Source of the DNA: Deinandra increscens subsp. villosa | Taxonomy: Eukaryota > Streptophyta > Magnoliopsida > Asterales > Asteraceae | Direction: 5' to 3' | DNA length: 64,000 nucleotides | Assembly: GCA_039602395.1 (NCBI GenBank) | Contig: JBCNJP010000025.1 | Location: 103,778,124 to 103,842,123 of the forward strand | Program-made: the position numbers and the translations under genes | The notes under the pieces: generated by a model | Databases searched by the model: none | Told to the model about the DNA's origin: nothing | Seen by the model: only the letters and a program-made list of their open reading frames with translations | Shown here: positions 54,891 through 64,000 of the stretch, piece by piece | Layout of the letters: each line of letters opens with the position of its first letter | How positions within the stretch are numbered: the first letter of the stretch is position 1

Positions 54891-57800
54891 ATGTCTTACT
54901 GGGATTATCTTTTTCCCGACGAGTCATCGTCTAATGACTCCACGTGGAATCCATCGTCCCAACACTCAACGTGGGATCCATCATCCCAACATTCGTCGTA
55001 TGTTCCGTCTTCACAAAACGTACGTAAAAATTAAAAAACTTTATATATATTGTTTTGAATATAATTGGATTTATGACATTATGAAGACATTTTCTATTTT
55101 ATTTTATTTGGAAGGTTACCTCCTCAATACATGGGACAAACTCGTCGTTTAACGAGGCGGTGTTCGACTTAAATCAAGTATGATTTTTTTTTTAAAATTC
55201 TGTAATTATTTTTAGGTGCTAATGAATTATAGGGTTTTATAAAACTGATAAATATTCTGTATTTTTTCTTTTTATAGGATGCTTCTCAATTAAAAGTGTT
55301 TAACCCCTTTGTTTCAAAGCCGTTCTTCGACTTGAACGAGGCAAGAAAAAACCATATGAACGTCTATTATTTAATATTTTTAATATTTTATGGGTACCTA
55401 ATGTATTTATAGTTTAAAAAATTATGCTTTTATTGTTTGTAGATACCCGATTGCAATTATGGTCAAGAAAATAATTTCTCAGCTGCACCCCATGTTGGGC
55501 CTTCTAAATCTGAGTATGAATATCAGTCACAACAACAAACAGATAAAAATAACTTAAGTGAAAGTGACAGCTCGGATGAGTTTGACGAGTTTGACGAGTT
55601 TGGTCACCGTAAAATATTCCCACAGGACGTTGATTATTCCACGGATCAGGTGTTTTTGATATGTTTTCTAAACTGTCTAAAATAATTCTTCAGTATTTAT
55701 TTAATTGTTTTAAACTAATTAAATTTAATAATATTTGTAGGTATTTCGAACTCACGATGAGTTGATTAAGTGGGCCAAGCAGAAAGCCCATGAGAATGGT
55801 TACGCGCTTATAACACGGCGGAGCAACCCGAAGAAAAAATCTACTTTTGTTCAGAAAGTGTGGCTCAAATGTGATCGTTGGGGGGTACATGTTAGCACAG
55901 CCACCCAAAGAAAAACCGGAAGTAAGAAAATAAACTGTCCGTTCGAGCTGACTGGTGAGTACGATGGTATGACCCATTCATATCGGTTGATTGAGAAATT
56001 CCCACTGCATAACCACCGGCGGGCCAGGCATCTCGAGGGTCATGCGTATGTCAGGAGACTTCGTGAACCAGAAGAAGCTATACTTTCTGACCTAATGCAG
56101 GAGCACGTGCCGCCAAGAGGAATACTATCTGCTATAAAGAAGAAATTTCCAGATAATGTTTCCGTACTTAAAACTATTTATAACGCCCAGGATAAAATTA
56201 AGGCGAGAAAGAGAGTAGGTACTACACCGATGAAAGTTCTTGAGAACTTACTCATTGAGAAGAATTACGTCTACCACATCCGAGTGGATGAGGAGACCAA
56301 AATAACACGAGAGATCTTTTTCTGTAGCCAGACTGGCTACAAAGTTTGGCGGGCATACCCGTACGTTTTGCTTATTGACGCGACCTACAAAACGAACGTG
56401 TACAACATGCCACTTGTTGAAATGGTTGGTGTGACATCAACTGGCCGATCGTTCCTAATTGCGGATGCATTTTTAAGCAATGAACGTGAGGATAACTATA
56501 CGTGGTTACTTGAAACCGTAAAGGAAATGCTACGGGGTTGTGTACAGCCACGCGTCATAGTTACCGATATAGAGCTCTCTCTTGTCAACGCATGTGAGAA
56601 AGTATTTCCAGATTCTTCTCACCAGCTTTGTAGGTGGCACATTTATGAGAATATTAGTAAACATTGCCAAAATTCCTTTGGGAATGATAAAGTATATAGC
56701 TGGAAGATGTTTCAAAAACATTGGTGGCGGTTGTGTAATTCCGCTACCATTTGTGCATACGAGAATAACAGAAACACAATATATGAACGACTCGCAACCG
56801 TCAACCGATTACGTAAGTACCATACTCCGTATTACATTACAATTTCTTACATGCCTACAACTTACTGTTTATACTTTTTATATTTAAAATCCTGGTTTTG
56901 GCAGGTGTGTTGGACTATATGGATAAAGAGTGGCTGGGCCGTTATAAACAGAAGTTTGTGTGCGTTTGGATAAATCAAAACAGAAATTATGGGGAGTACA
57001 CAACTAACAGGGTCGAGAGCGAGCACTCGGCCGTGAAAAGATTCATAAACAGCTCCCACACAAGGTTGGATCAGATTGTCGGGTTCATTGAAGAAGTACA
57101 GGGGCTACAGTTGGTCCAGCTAAAAGAATCTCTGGAGACTAGTTTGGTCAAGACCATGAATCATCACCGGGCCTTCAGACTGCTAGACCGTTTAAGGGGT
57201 CGTGTGTCACACAAATGTCTTGATCTACTAGTGGGAGAGATTCACAGGTTAAAGAATGTACACCAGCTGTATAATATTACCTGTGGGCATCAACTCCAGA
57301 CCGGCTATGGTATTCCATGCGCATGTCGTCTAGAGACAATGTTAGAGACTCCAGGTGTGTATAACTCTTATACGAGCACTTAACTATAAAAATACAATTA
57401 TTTAACATTTATGTTTCTTTCACAGACTACGTAATTCCAATAGAAGAAATTGACACATTCTGGAGGCATCTGGACTATCGTAAGCCAGCGTGTGCTGATG
57501 AGGGGGTTGACATTGATTATGACGCGGCATTTGAGGAGATGAAGGAAGATCTGAAGTCAAAACCTAGACACATGCAGTGGAACATCTATGAAAAGCTGAG
57601 GTCTGTTTTTAATCGCGGAAACTCTAACCCAAAAATGAAAGAGCCTGAGGTGAAGAAGGATACCAGAGGTCGCCCATCAAATAAAGTCAAAGAACAGAGG
57701 GCTCAGGAACAGGCCCGACATAGTTCATACACTGGCACACGGGAAAACGTACCAGAGCAGCCACGATATAGCTCGTATACGGGTTCACAACAAAATGTTG

Positions 57801-58555
57801 ACCCGGACAGAAGTTCCGAGTTTGTGACACCGGGTGCCCCAAACACACAAAGCAGCCAACGTAAATCGAAGAAAAAGGAGAAAAAGACTGCAGTTCCTCC
57901 TAACATTAGCACGAATAATTACATAAGATACAAGGCTCAGATTCCTAGGTGGCTAGACCCGATATACATATCCCGTATACAGAACGTAGATGGTGATGGT
58001 AACTGCGGGTTTCGTGCGTTGGCTGTTGGTCTGGGCTTACAAGAATCCCGATGGCCCTATGTCCGATCGGAGCTTCTGAATGAGCTACAAACGAACGAGG
58101 TGTGGAGAAGGGTACTTCAATCACAGGACAGTCAGTACGACTTGTATCTTGATGTGTACACAACGCTTAACTGGATGAGGGTAGAACCTGCCCCGGAAGC
58201 GCATTGGATGTTGATGCCTTACACGGGGCTGTTAGCTGCGACAAGGTTTAACTGTATTGTCATCTGCATATCAATTATAGGGTGTGATACCTACTTTCCC
58301 TTACAATCTGGTCCGCCAATGAATGACAACCCCCGCGTGATAACACTACTACACATTAACGGGAATCATTTTGTCTACTTGATTTTAGAAGGTGAGTACC
58401 CCATGCCCACACCTTGTCCTTTTTGGGAAGCATACCGGAGCGCAGAAGCCGCCGGATGGGCATATATATATCAATCACGTATAGAACAGTACAGGAGATA
58501 CATTGCAGCCACAAAAAGCACTACACGAGTAGATCTTGGTTCCAAGCCTGTGTGA
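54891..58555 (+). CDS. MULE transposase fused to an OTU cysteine-protease domain
   Basis: Seven exons in one frame: 54891-55019, 55115-55177, 55278-55340, 55443-55649, 55741-56812, 56905-57354 and 57426-58555 (3114 nt, 1037 residues). Intron 3 is GC-AG (GAG|GCAAGA); the others are GT-AG. Residues 1-150 are low-complexity, with two 21-residue exons ending FDLNQ and FDLNE. About 155-260 is a FAR1/MuDR N-terminal zinc-binding-like region (..VWLKCDRWGV..KINCPFEL..HNHRR). The MULE DDE domain has D367 (LLIDATYKT), D430 (VIVTDIELSLVNA), an R-W-H block, and E549 in NRVESEH. A SWIM-like C/H cluster follows (CGHQLQTGYGIPCAC). After a basic linker comes an OTU domain with VDGDGNCGFRA (Cys855) and GNHFVYL (His976), the expected catalytic residues of this deubiquitinase family. 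All key residues are kept and nothing is broken, so this gene could be functional. Domain calls rest on motifs; activity is inferred. Confidence 0.85.
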
Positions 58556-58795
58556 TTATGTTAATTGTTATTTTTGTTTTATGTATTATATTAGATTTTC
58601 AACAACTTTATAGTAGTACTAGTTGTTATTCAAATAATACTTGGAACTTTAAAGGCACCACAAATTTATTGCTAATAGAGATACAACCACTTAATTAATA
58701 AGACCGGTTTGAAGCTACAAACTTTAGAGAATATTAGAAAAACAACTTGACTCCACTACTACAGAATACTTGTAATTCCTACACAACTAATAAGA

Positions 58796-61700
58796 CTAGT
58801 TTGAAGACGAGTCGGAGTCACTGTCAGATGCCCATCGGGCGCCTTCAGATCCGGTGTCCTCCTCCAAGAATCTTCTTTGGTCTTCGTCCCAGTATTCTCG
58901 AAGAGCCTCCAAGTCCTCCATGTGTGCTTCATTCCAAGCATCTTCATCCTCTTCTTTGTCACACCCCAACCGACGGCGGAATACGTCGGGGCGCGAAGAT
59001 TGTCCAGATGCACACAACACTAATTCAAGTTGCGATATTCTTAATTTAACCCATTTCCATAACATAGGATCAAACATAAACAAGTCATAGTTCGAGATTA
59101 CAATTCAACATAATATTCAAATAGAAAGTCATAAAGTCTAATATTTTATTTAATAAGGCCATCTAAGTCCCATGCAATCCTATGATGGCGGAGACAAAGG
59201 AATCAAACAGCAGCACATGCAACATGTTTAACATAAAAGTCAACTACTAGAGTTGGTGAGTAAACATAGGTTTGTAAGCATTTCATAGTATAAAGATAAG
59301 CGATTCATGATACTAGTGTTTCATTCAATCATGTAAACAAGGTCATAAGTGATGTGCACCAAACCTAGACAAGTAAGGGAGCAATCACCCGGCGCCCAAG
59401 CCAAGGCAGGCCAGGTGGGTTGTCAGCCAATAGATCTATCATTGTTGCCACGGCTCGATGGTTAATGGTACACAAGCGATTAGCGATTAGTGATTAGTGA
59501 CTAGCGAATATCCACACATAGAATCCAACCAAGTTTCACATAATAGAATTCACACATAGAATACATGAGATCGCATAATAGTTTGAATACATAGCCTTTA
59601 GAGATTTTGTATAACACATGTTGCACCCCAAAGTTTAAAAAGGTAAAAGGGGCTATGAATACTCACCTCACGGGTGAATCGAGAAGAAAAGATAAGCGAT
59701 AGCGATGCGCGAATATCACGTCCGGAGATCACCTTTATGATTGACCGAGATTGAACCAACATAGACAAATGAGTAAAGTGAGAAACCGACACTTGATACG
59801 ACACGACACGACTTAACCAAATCACAACTCATTGGTGTTTTACTCAAGTGATAGCGTACGGGCTTAGTTTGGGTTCAAGTTAACACTCTAAGTAATATTG
59901 AGGGGTCCTAAACTAGCAAACTAGCATAGAAGTCAAACTAGGTTAACAAAGGTCAACAAATTCAATTTCCATAATAATAATTCAAGGAAATATGCATGAT
60001 TAACATTTAGGATCAGAACTAACATCATCTTTTATAGATTTTATAGATCCACTTGAATCTAGCATGAACCTAGCTTAGTTTAGCATGTATCTAGCCAAAT
60101 CCAATTCACAAACCGGCTTTTGATTCACAAAACAAACCCTAATTGAGCATGCATGGTAGATCTATCATTTAAACATTTAAAGACTCATGATTGATAGCTT
60201 TACATACAGATCCTACAAGAAAACTATAGATCTAAACAAGTTATGAGGTAAAAATGACATCTTAAAGCTTTATGACACACATTTCTACCCTAGATGACAC
60301 ACATGTTAAGATCTAGCCATTTATCAAGGAAAAATCCAAACTTGATGATTATAATACATGGATCTAGTCCTAAACAACATTCATGAAGCAAATCAAGTCC
60401 ATTTGAAACATAAAGATTGAATCTTGATGAGTAAATCCCTAGATCTAGCCCTAGATGACATGCATTTCATAGATCTAGTCATGTTGGCACATAAAAATCC
60501 AATCTTGATCAAGGAAACCCTAGATCTATAACATATTAGTGATTTATCATGACTAAATCTCAGATCTAAACACAAGCTTACAACTTTCATGAAGATTCAT
60601 ACATCAAATTTCATGGAAAACCTAGATCTAAGGAGATTTCATCATGGAATCAAGTTAGATAGCAAAATCATGCAAAAAGGTGGAACCTTTAATCATACAA
60701 ACCCTAGATCTATCATCTACAACATGGATACAAGCTAAATAACACATAAAGTTTGCATCTTGATGGGAGTAGAAGAGAAGATTCAAGATGCAAAGACAAG
60801 ATTTGAAGATTACTAACCGAAAGGGATGATTTCTAGGTGATCCTAAGCAATAAAGCTTGAAACTTGGGCCTTGAATCTTCAAAGAACTTCACCTCTCATG
60901 TTTACAGCCGTTTTAGGGTTTTGGGAGTGATTTGGGGCTGAATGGGGAGAGCATGGAGGCTTAATGATGTTTATATAGGGGCTAATTAGGGTTTCTGCCA
61001 AAACCAGTCTGGGGCGGTACGCCCAGAATGTATAACTTCAGGGCGGTACGCCCTAAAATGGCAGTCCGGTTCCTGATTATTGTTTTCACGATTTTGGAGC
61101 TCGGTTCTTCGTTTTTCGATGTTTTCGAGTCCCGTTTTCTCCCAAATCACCCAAATAGTGGTCCCATCATGCTCATTACATTAAATCCATTAAAAATGAT
61201 AACAAATATGTCACGTAACACTATTGTATGCACAAATTAGGTCAAAACATGCAATTTTGGTCGGTTTTGCCGTACGCATCACTTTTAAGCAATTCACCTA
61301 CGATTTGTGACTTAATCAAGTGGGTGATGACTCAAGACATCATGTGTGATCATAAATGACCTAAAGACTCATAAACATGACAAATTTGATATACGAAACT
61401 CAAAAATGTGATCTCCCGATTAAAATCGAATTCGCGCGGGATTTACCGAACGTTCACCGTTTTCGTTCAAAACCTCAAATCCATGCACGTCCTCACATGT
61501 ATTCACTTGTATGCTTAACTAGTATCACATACAAACCTCGTACATGATTGGAGTGCTTGAATTCCCGGTTAAACAGAATTATCGGTGTATTGGCGGTAAA
61601 ATTCAAAATAGTGACAAATTGAATATCAAATCGATTAATGAACATAATAATGAATCAAACACCATAAAATAAAGTATAAAACATCATGATTAAACATATT

Positions 61701-62060
61701 TCCTCATTCGATTATCAATCAAAGGTTTCGGGTTACAAAACGGAAAACAGAAATGTTACATTCTTCAACTCCTACGAGCGGAAGTCGTCGACGATGGGGT
61801 AGAACAACAAGTGGGGGTGGGGGAGGTGGAGGCTGAAAAACCACTGGGGGTGGTGGTGGAGGTGGAGGATGAATAACCACCGGAGGGGGTGGTGGAGGCT
61901 GTTCAGCCGCCGGGTGGGGTGGTGGAGGTTGTTCAGCCGCTGGAGCAAAATGAATCCGTCTTCCTCCACGGTATTCTCGAAGAACGTCTCGGGGTGGTGT
62001 AGACATTGCAAGATAGTTAAACTTGCGTAGAAAAGAGCTAAGATTTAGTTCTTCAGACAT
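58796..62060 (-). pseudogene. Proline-rich/acidic element gene split by a solo LTR
   Basis: I do not recognise the family. The N-terminal part lies at 62060-61761 (ATG at 62060; MSEELNLSSFLRKFNYLAMS), followed by long polyproline runs with AAEQ and VV(I/F) interruptions. The C-terminal part lies at 58951-58796 and is acidic (EDEDAWNEAHMEDLEALREY.., ending DSDSDSSSN). A 2.8-kb LTR separates them. With one copy of the TTCTT target duplication and the LTR left out, the two parts join in frame (456 nt, 151 residues). As it stands, the frame reads into the LTR and stops at 61719. The 3' end faces the transposase-OTU gene (240-bp gap) and pair 6 lies 69 bp before its ATG. The protein looks like a disordered adaptor rather than an enzyme, which is an inference. 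Confidence 0.75.
58957..61760 (-). mobile_element. Solo LTR, ~2.8 kb, TSD TTCTT
   Basis: On the minus strand it starts TGTAACATTTC (61760) and ends GGGTGTGACA (58957). Flanks are the 5-bp duplication TTCTT at 58952-58956 and 61761-61765. No gag or pol coding is present, so it is a solo LTR, unusually long, probably Ty3/Gypsy. Its sequence around 59390-59670 is homologous to the degraded copies at 17.0-17.5 kb. A run of AGATCTA-rich sequence fills 60000-60900, and GGGCGGTACGCCC is repeated at 61012-61052. Nothing here codes for protein. Confidence 0.85.
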
Positions 62061-62128
62061 ATGTCGGATAGTTGTAGCTCACCCACATGACCCCAGTTTA
62101 TAGGAGAAAATGGATGATGGGAAAACAT

Positions 62129-62162
62129 AATACGCTGCGTATTAGGCAATACGCAGCGTATT
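62129..62162. promoter_or_regulatory. 34-bp composite dyad, pair 6
   Basis: Dyads AATACGCTGCGTATT and AATACGCAGCGTATT with spacer AGGC, in the divergent promoter between the proline-rich gene (-) and the ORF1-like gene (+). Confidence 0.92.
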
Positions 62163-62187
62163 AGGGTGCGTACAAATTATACGGACA

Positions 62188-62321
62188 GTCTTCTTCTTCT
62201 TCCACCGACATAAACCAAAAAAAAAGCAAAAACAACAAAAAACCCTTTTGCCGCCGGAGAAGAAGGAGAAGCCGGAGAAGAAGGAGAAAACTCGCGCATT
62301 CAATTCCCGTATACACATACA
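62188..62321 (+). other. Predicted non-coding first exon of the ORF1-like gene
   Basis: A purine-rich leader with GGAGAAGAAGGAGAAGCC repeats ends in a donor-like ACATACAG|GTTCGT at 62321/62322. Joined to the acceptor TTTTGTAG at 63521-63528, it would make a 5' UTR exon followed by a 1.2-kb intron. Splice-signal inference only. Confidence 0.4.
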
Positions 62322-62549
62322 GGTTCGTATCCGTAACCTATTTCACCAAAATCTTGTTTTTTTGTTTGAAAATATAGATAGATTAGAAATCTTAGATTTG
62401 TTTAATTAAGTTGTTAGATGGTAGAAAAACCACTAGGATAGTTCTGTGAAATTTAGATTAGAAATCTTAGATTTGTACTCGTCCTTCGTGTATGCCAGAT
62501 TGTTCGGATTTTAGGCCCCAAATCTGCGATTTTTTTTAAACAGATGAAC

Positions 62550-62583
62550 AATACGCAGCGTATGCCCTCATACGCTGCGTATT
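62550..62583. promoter_or_regulatory. 34-bp composite dyad, pair 7
   Basis: Dyads AATACGCAGCGTATG and CATACGCTGCGTATT with spacer CCCT. It lies in the presumed 5' UTR intron of the ORF1-like gene. The outer arms mirror each other, making the whole 34-bp site almost palindromic. Confidence 0.92.
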
Positions 62584-62585
62584 GC

Positions 62586-63490
62586 TTGATATTTTGTCTA
62601 GCTATTTCAAATTAATTCTGGTTAAATCATATTAATTCTTATTAATTCTTATTATTAATTATTAATTATTTATTATTAATTATTTATTATTAATTATTAG
62701 TTATTAGTTATTTATTATTTATTATTAATTATTAGTTATTAGTTATTTATTATTTATTATTAGTTATTTATTATTATTTATTATTAATTATTAATTATTT
62801 ATTATTATTAAATATTTATTATTTATTATTATTATTTATTATTAATTATTTATTATTATTTATTTATTATTTATTATTAGTTATTTATTATTTATTATTA
62901 TTTATTATTTATTATTAATTATTAATTATTAATTATTAATTATTAATTATTAATTATTTATTATTAATTATTTATTATTAGTTATTTATTATTATTTATT
63001 ATTAATTATTTATTATTTATTATTATTTATTATTAATTATTAATTATTTATTATTAGTTATTTATTATTATTTATTATTAATTATTTATTAATTATTATT
63101 ATTAATTATTAATTATTAATTATTTATTATTTATTATTATTTATTATTTATTATTTATTATTATTAATTATTTATTATTTATTATTTATTATTTATTATT
63201 TATTATTATTTATTATTTATTATTAATTATTTATTATTTATTATTTATTATTAATTATTTACTATTATTTATTATTTATTATTAATTATTTACTATTATT
63301 TATTATTTATTATTTATTAATTATTATTATTAATTATTTATTATTTATTATTTATTAATTAGTATTTATTATTTATTATTTGTTATTTGTTATTTGTTAT
63401 TTGTTATTAATTATTAATTATTAATTATTAATTATTAATTATTAATTATTAATTATTTATTATTAATAATTTATTATTAATTATTTATTT
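62586..63490. repeat. ~900-bp TTATTAATTA low-complexity array
   Basis: Almost pure T and A in TTATTA, TTAATTA and TTATTTA words with TTAGTTA and TTTGTTA variants, from just after pair 7 to just before the acceptor at 63528. It lies in the presumed 5' UTR intron. It is likely unstable in length and hard to assemble. Confidence 0.95.
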
Positions 63491-63533
63491 AACTTTTTAA
63501 CTTTATTGTTTTACCTTTTTTTTTGTAGGTGTT

Positions 63534-64000
63534 ATGGCTGGTTTACAGATAGATGATTATCCGTACCTCCAGTTTGCCGCGGGGAGTAGTGCACGAGAGA
63601 GACTTCAGAGGTTCCTTACGTGGGATATTAGGGCATCAGATGCGGTTGACGTGCCGTTTTTGACGGAGATTCAGGCCATTGAGAGATACGACGCTATCGT
63701 ACCGCCGGAAACTCCATTCAGACGTCTTTTCGATACTTCCGGATTGCCCACGTACCCGTTCTTAGTTCTCGAGTTTCTATGTACTTTTGCTTACGTACCG
63801 GTTGTCGGTCCCTTCCCACAGACCGTCCAGGATTTCGCGGTAGAGCCCATTGCAGTTAGTTTCACACTTTTCGGGGAGGAGTATAGGTATACACTGCGTG
63901 CGTTTGCGGTGTTGTCGGGGTTATACACAGTGGATGAGACGCTATCCCCGATGTACACTCAGGCCGTAAAGGCCATTCCCCAGCATTCTCAGGATCAGTG
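63534..64000 (+). CDS. Athila-ORF1-like element protein, partial (runs off the window)
   Basis: The ATG at 63534 opens a frame of 155 complete codons with no stop before the window end. The protein begins MAGLQIDDYPYLQFAAGSS. Its middle shows the pattern of the plant 'retrotransposon ORF1 / Athila ORF1' domain: YPFLVLEFLCTFAYVP, then VSFTLFGEEYRYTLRAFAVLSGLY. Codon use and GC content are like those of the neighbouring element genes and unlike the intron before it. The function of this domain is not known. Pair 6 lies upstream of the transcript and pair 7 in its leader intron, so it belongs to the same regulated set. A polymerase may or may not follow beyond the window. Confidence 0.65.
   Translation, partial: MAGLQIDDYPYLQFAAGSSARERLQRFLTWDIRASDAVDVPFLTEIQAIERYDAIVPPETPFRRLFDTSGLPTYPFLVLEFLCTFAYVPVVGPFPQTVQDFAVEPIAVSFTLFGEEYRYTLRAFAVLSGLYTVDETLSPMYTQAVKAIPQHSQDQ

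Noticed and set aside
51966..62583. The 34-bp composites as loxP-like recombination sites
   Set aside because: The length matches by chance only. The layout is 15-4-15 rather than 13-8-13, spacers vary, no tyrosine recombinase is present, and the sites lie in promoters.
62586..63490. Possible centromeric or origin-like AT array
   Set aside because: It is a local simple-sequence expansion inside a presumed intron; nothing supports an origin.

Overview
This window is plant nuclear DNA. It is AT-rich, genes have GT-AG introns, and most of it is transposon-derived. The families present (a CALS11-type callose synthase, a MUCI70-type DUF616 protein, a CASP-like protein, an AGP31/PAC-domain protein, a plant LINE, tRNA-SINEs, PIF/Harbinger, MULE, hAT and Helitron remnants) indicate a eudicot. 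The style of the repeats suggests Asteraceae; that is an impression, not a proof. There is no bacterial, organellar or CRISPR feature.

Layout. 1-3.1 kb: a SINE with a 17-bp target duplication and AT-rich filler. 3.1-5.8 kb: a 5'-truncated LINE with a 12-bp target duplication. 6.7-8.5 kb: a two-exon AGP31-like cell-wall gene (-). 8.6-26 kb: no host gene, only nested repeats: ATT microsatellite blocks, MULE and foldback MITEs, a second SINE, Helitrons and a hAT MITE, several with exact target duplications. 26.4-30.0 kb: a nine-exon MUCI70-like glycosyltransferase gene (+). 30.8-33.5 kb: a DUF2921 membrane-protein gene (+) broken by two single-base frameshifts. 34.0-39.3 kb: an uninterrupted callose synthase CDS of CALS11/GSL1 type (-). 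40.1-42.1 kb: a PIF/Harbinger element that carries only the Myb/SANT-like ORF1. 44.8-46.7 kb: Helitron and MITE remnants. 47.2-48.0 kb: a three-exon CASPL1C-like gene (-). 49.5 kb: a third SINE.

52-64 kb is the most unusual part. Five genes alternate in orientation (+ - + - +): a Ulp1-peptidase-like gene, a PB1-like-domain gene, an intact seven-exon MULE transposase fused to an OTU cysteine-protease domain (1037 codons), a proline-rich/acidic gene, and an Athila-ORF1-like gene that runs off the right edge. All promoter regions of this cluster carry a 34-bp composite site: two 15-bp dyads of consensus AATACGCNGCGTATT separated by exactly 4 bp. I found seven such composites (14 dyads), all with the same 19-bp centre-to-centre spacing. 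None lies in the two convergent 3' gaps, and I found none in the rest of the window. This looks like a co-regulated large Mutator-like element with its own cis-regulatory code. Two of its genes are broken: the acidic gene by a 2.8-kb solo LTR (TSD TTCTT; removing the insert restores the frame) and the Ulp1-like gene by a ~370-bp LTR-like insert. The transposase-OTU gene is intact.

The host genes (AGP31-like, MUCI70-like, CALS11, CASPL) all concern cell wall or plasma-membrane/wall domains, but nothing in the sequence shows that this clustering is functional.
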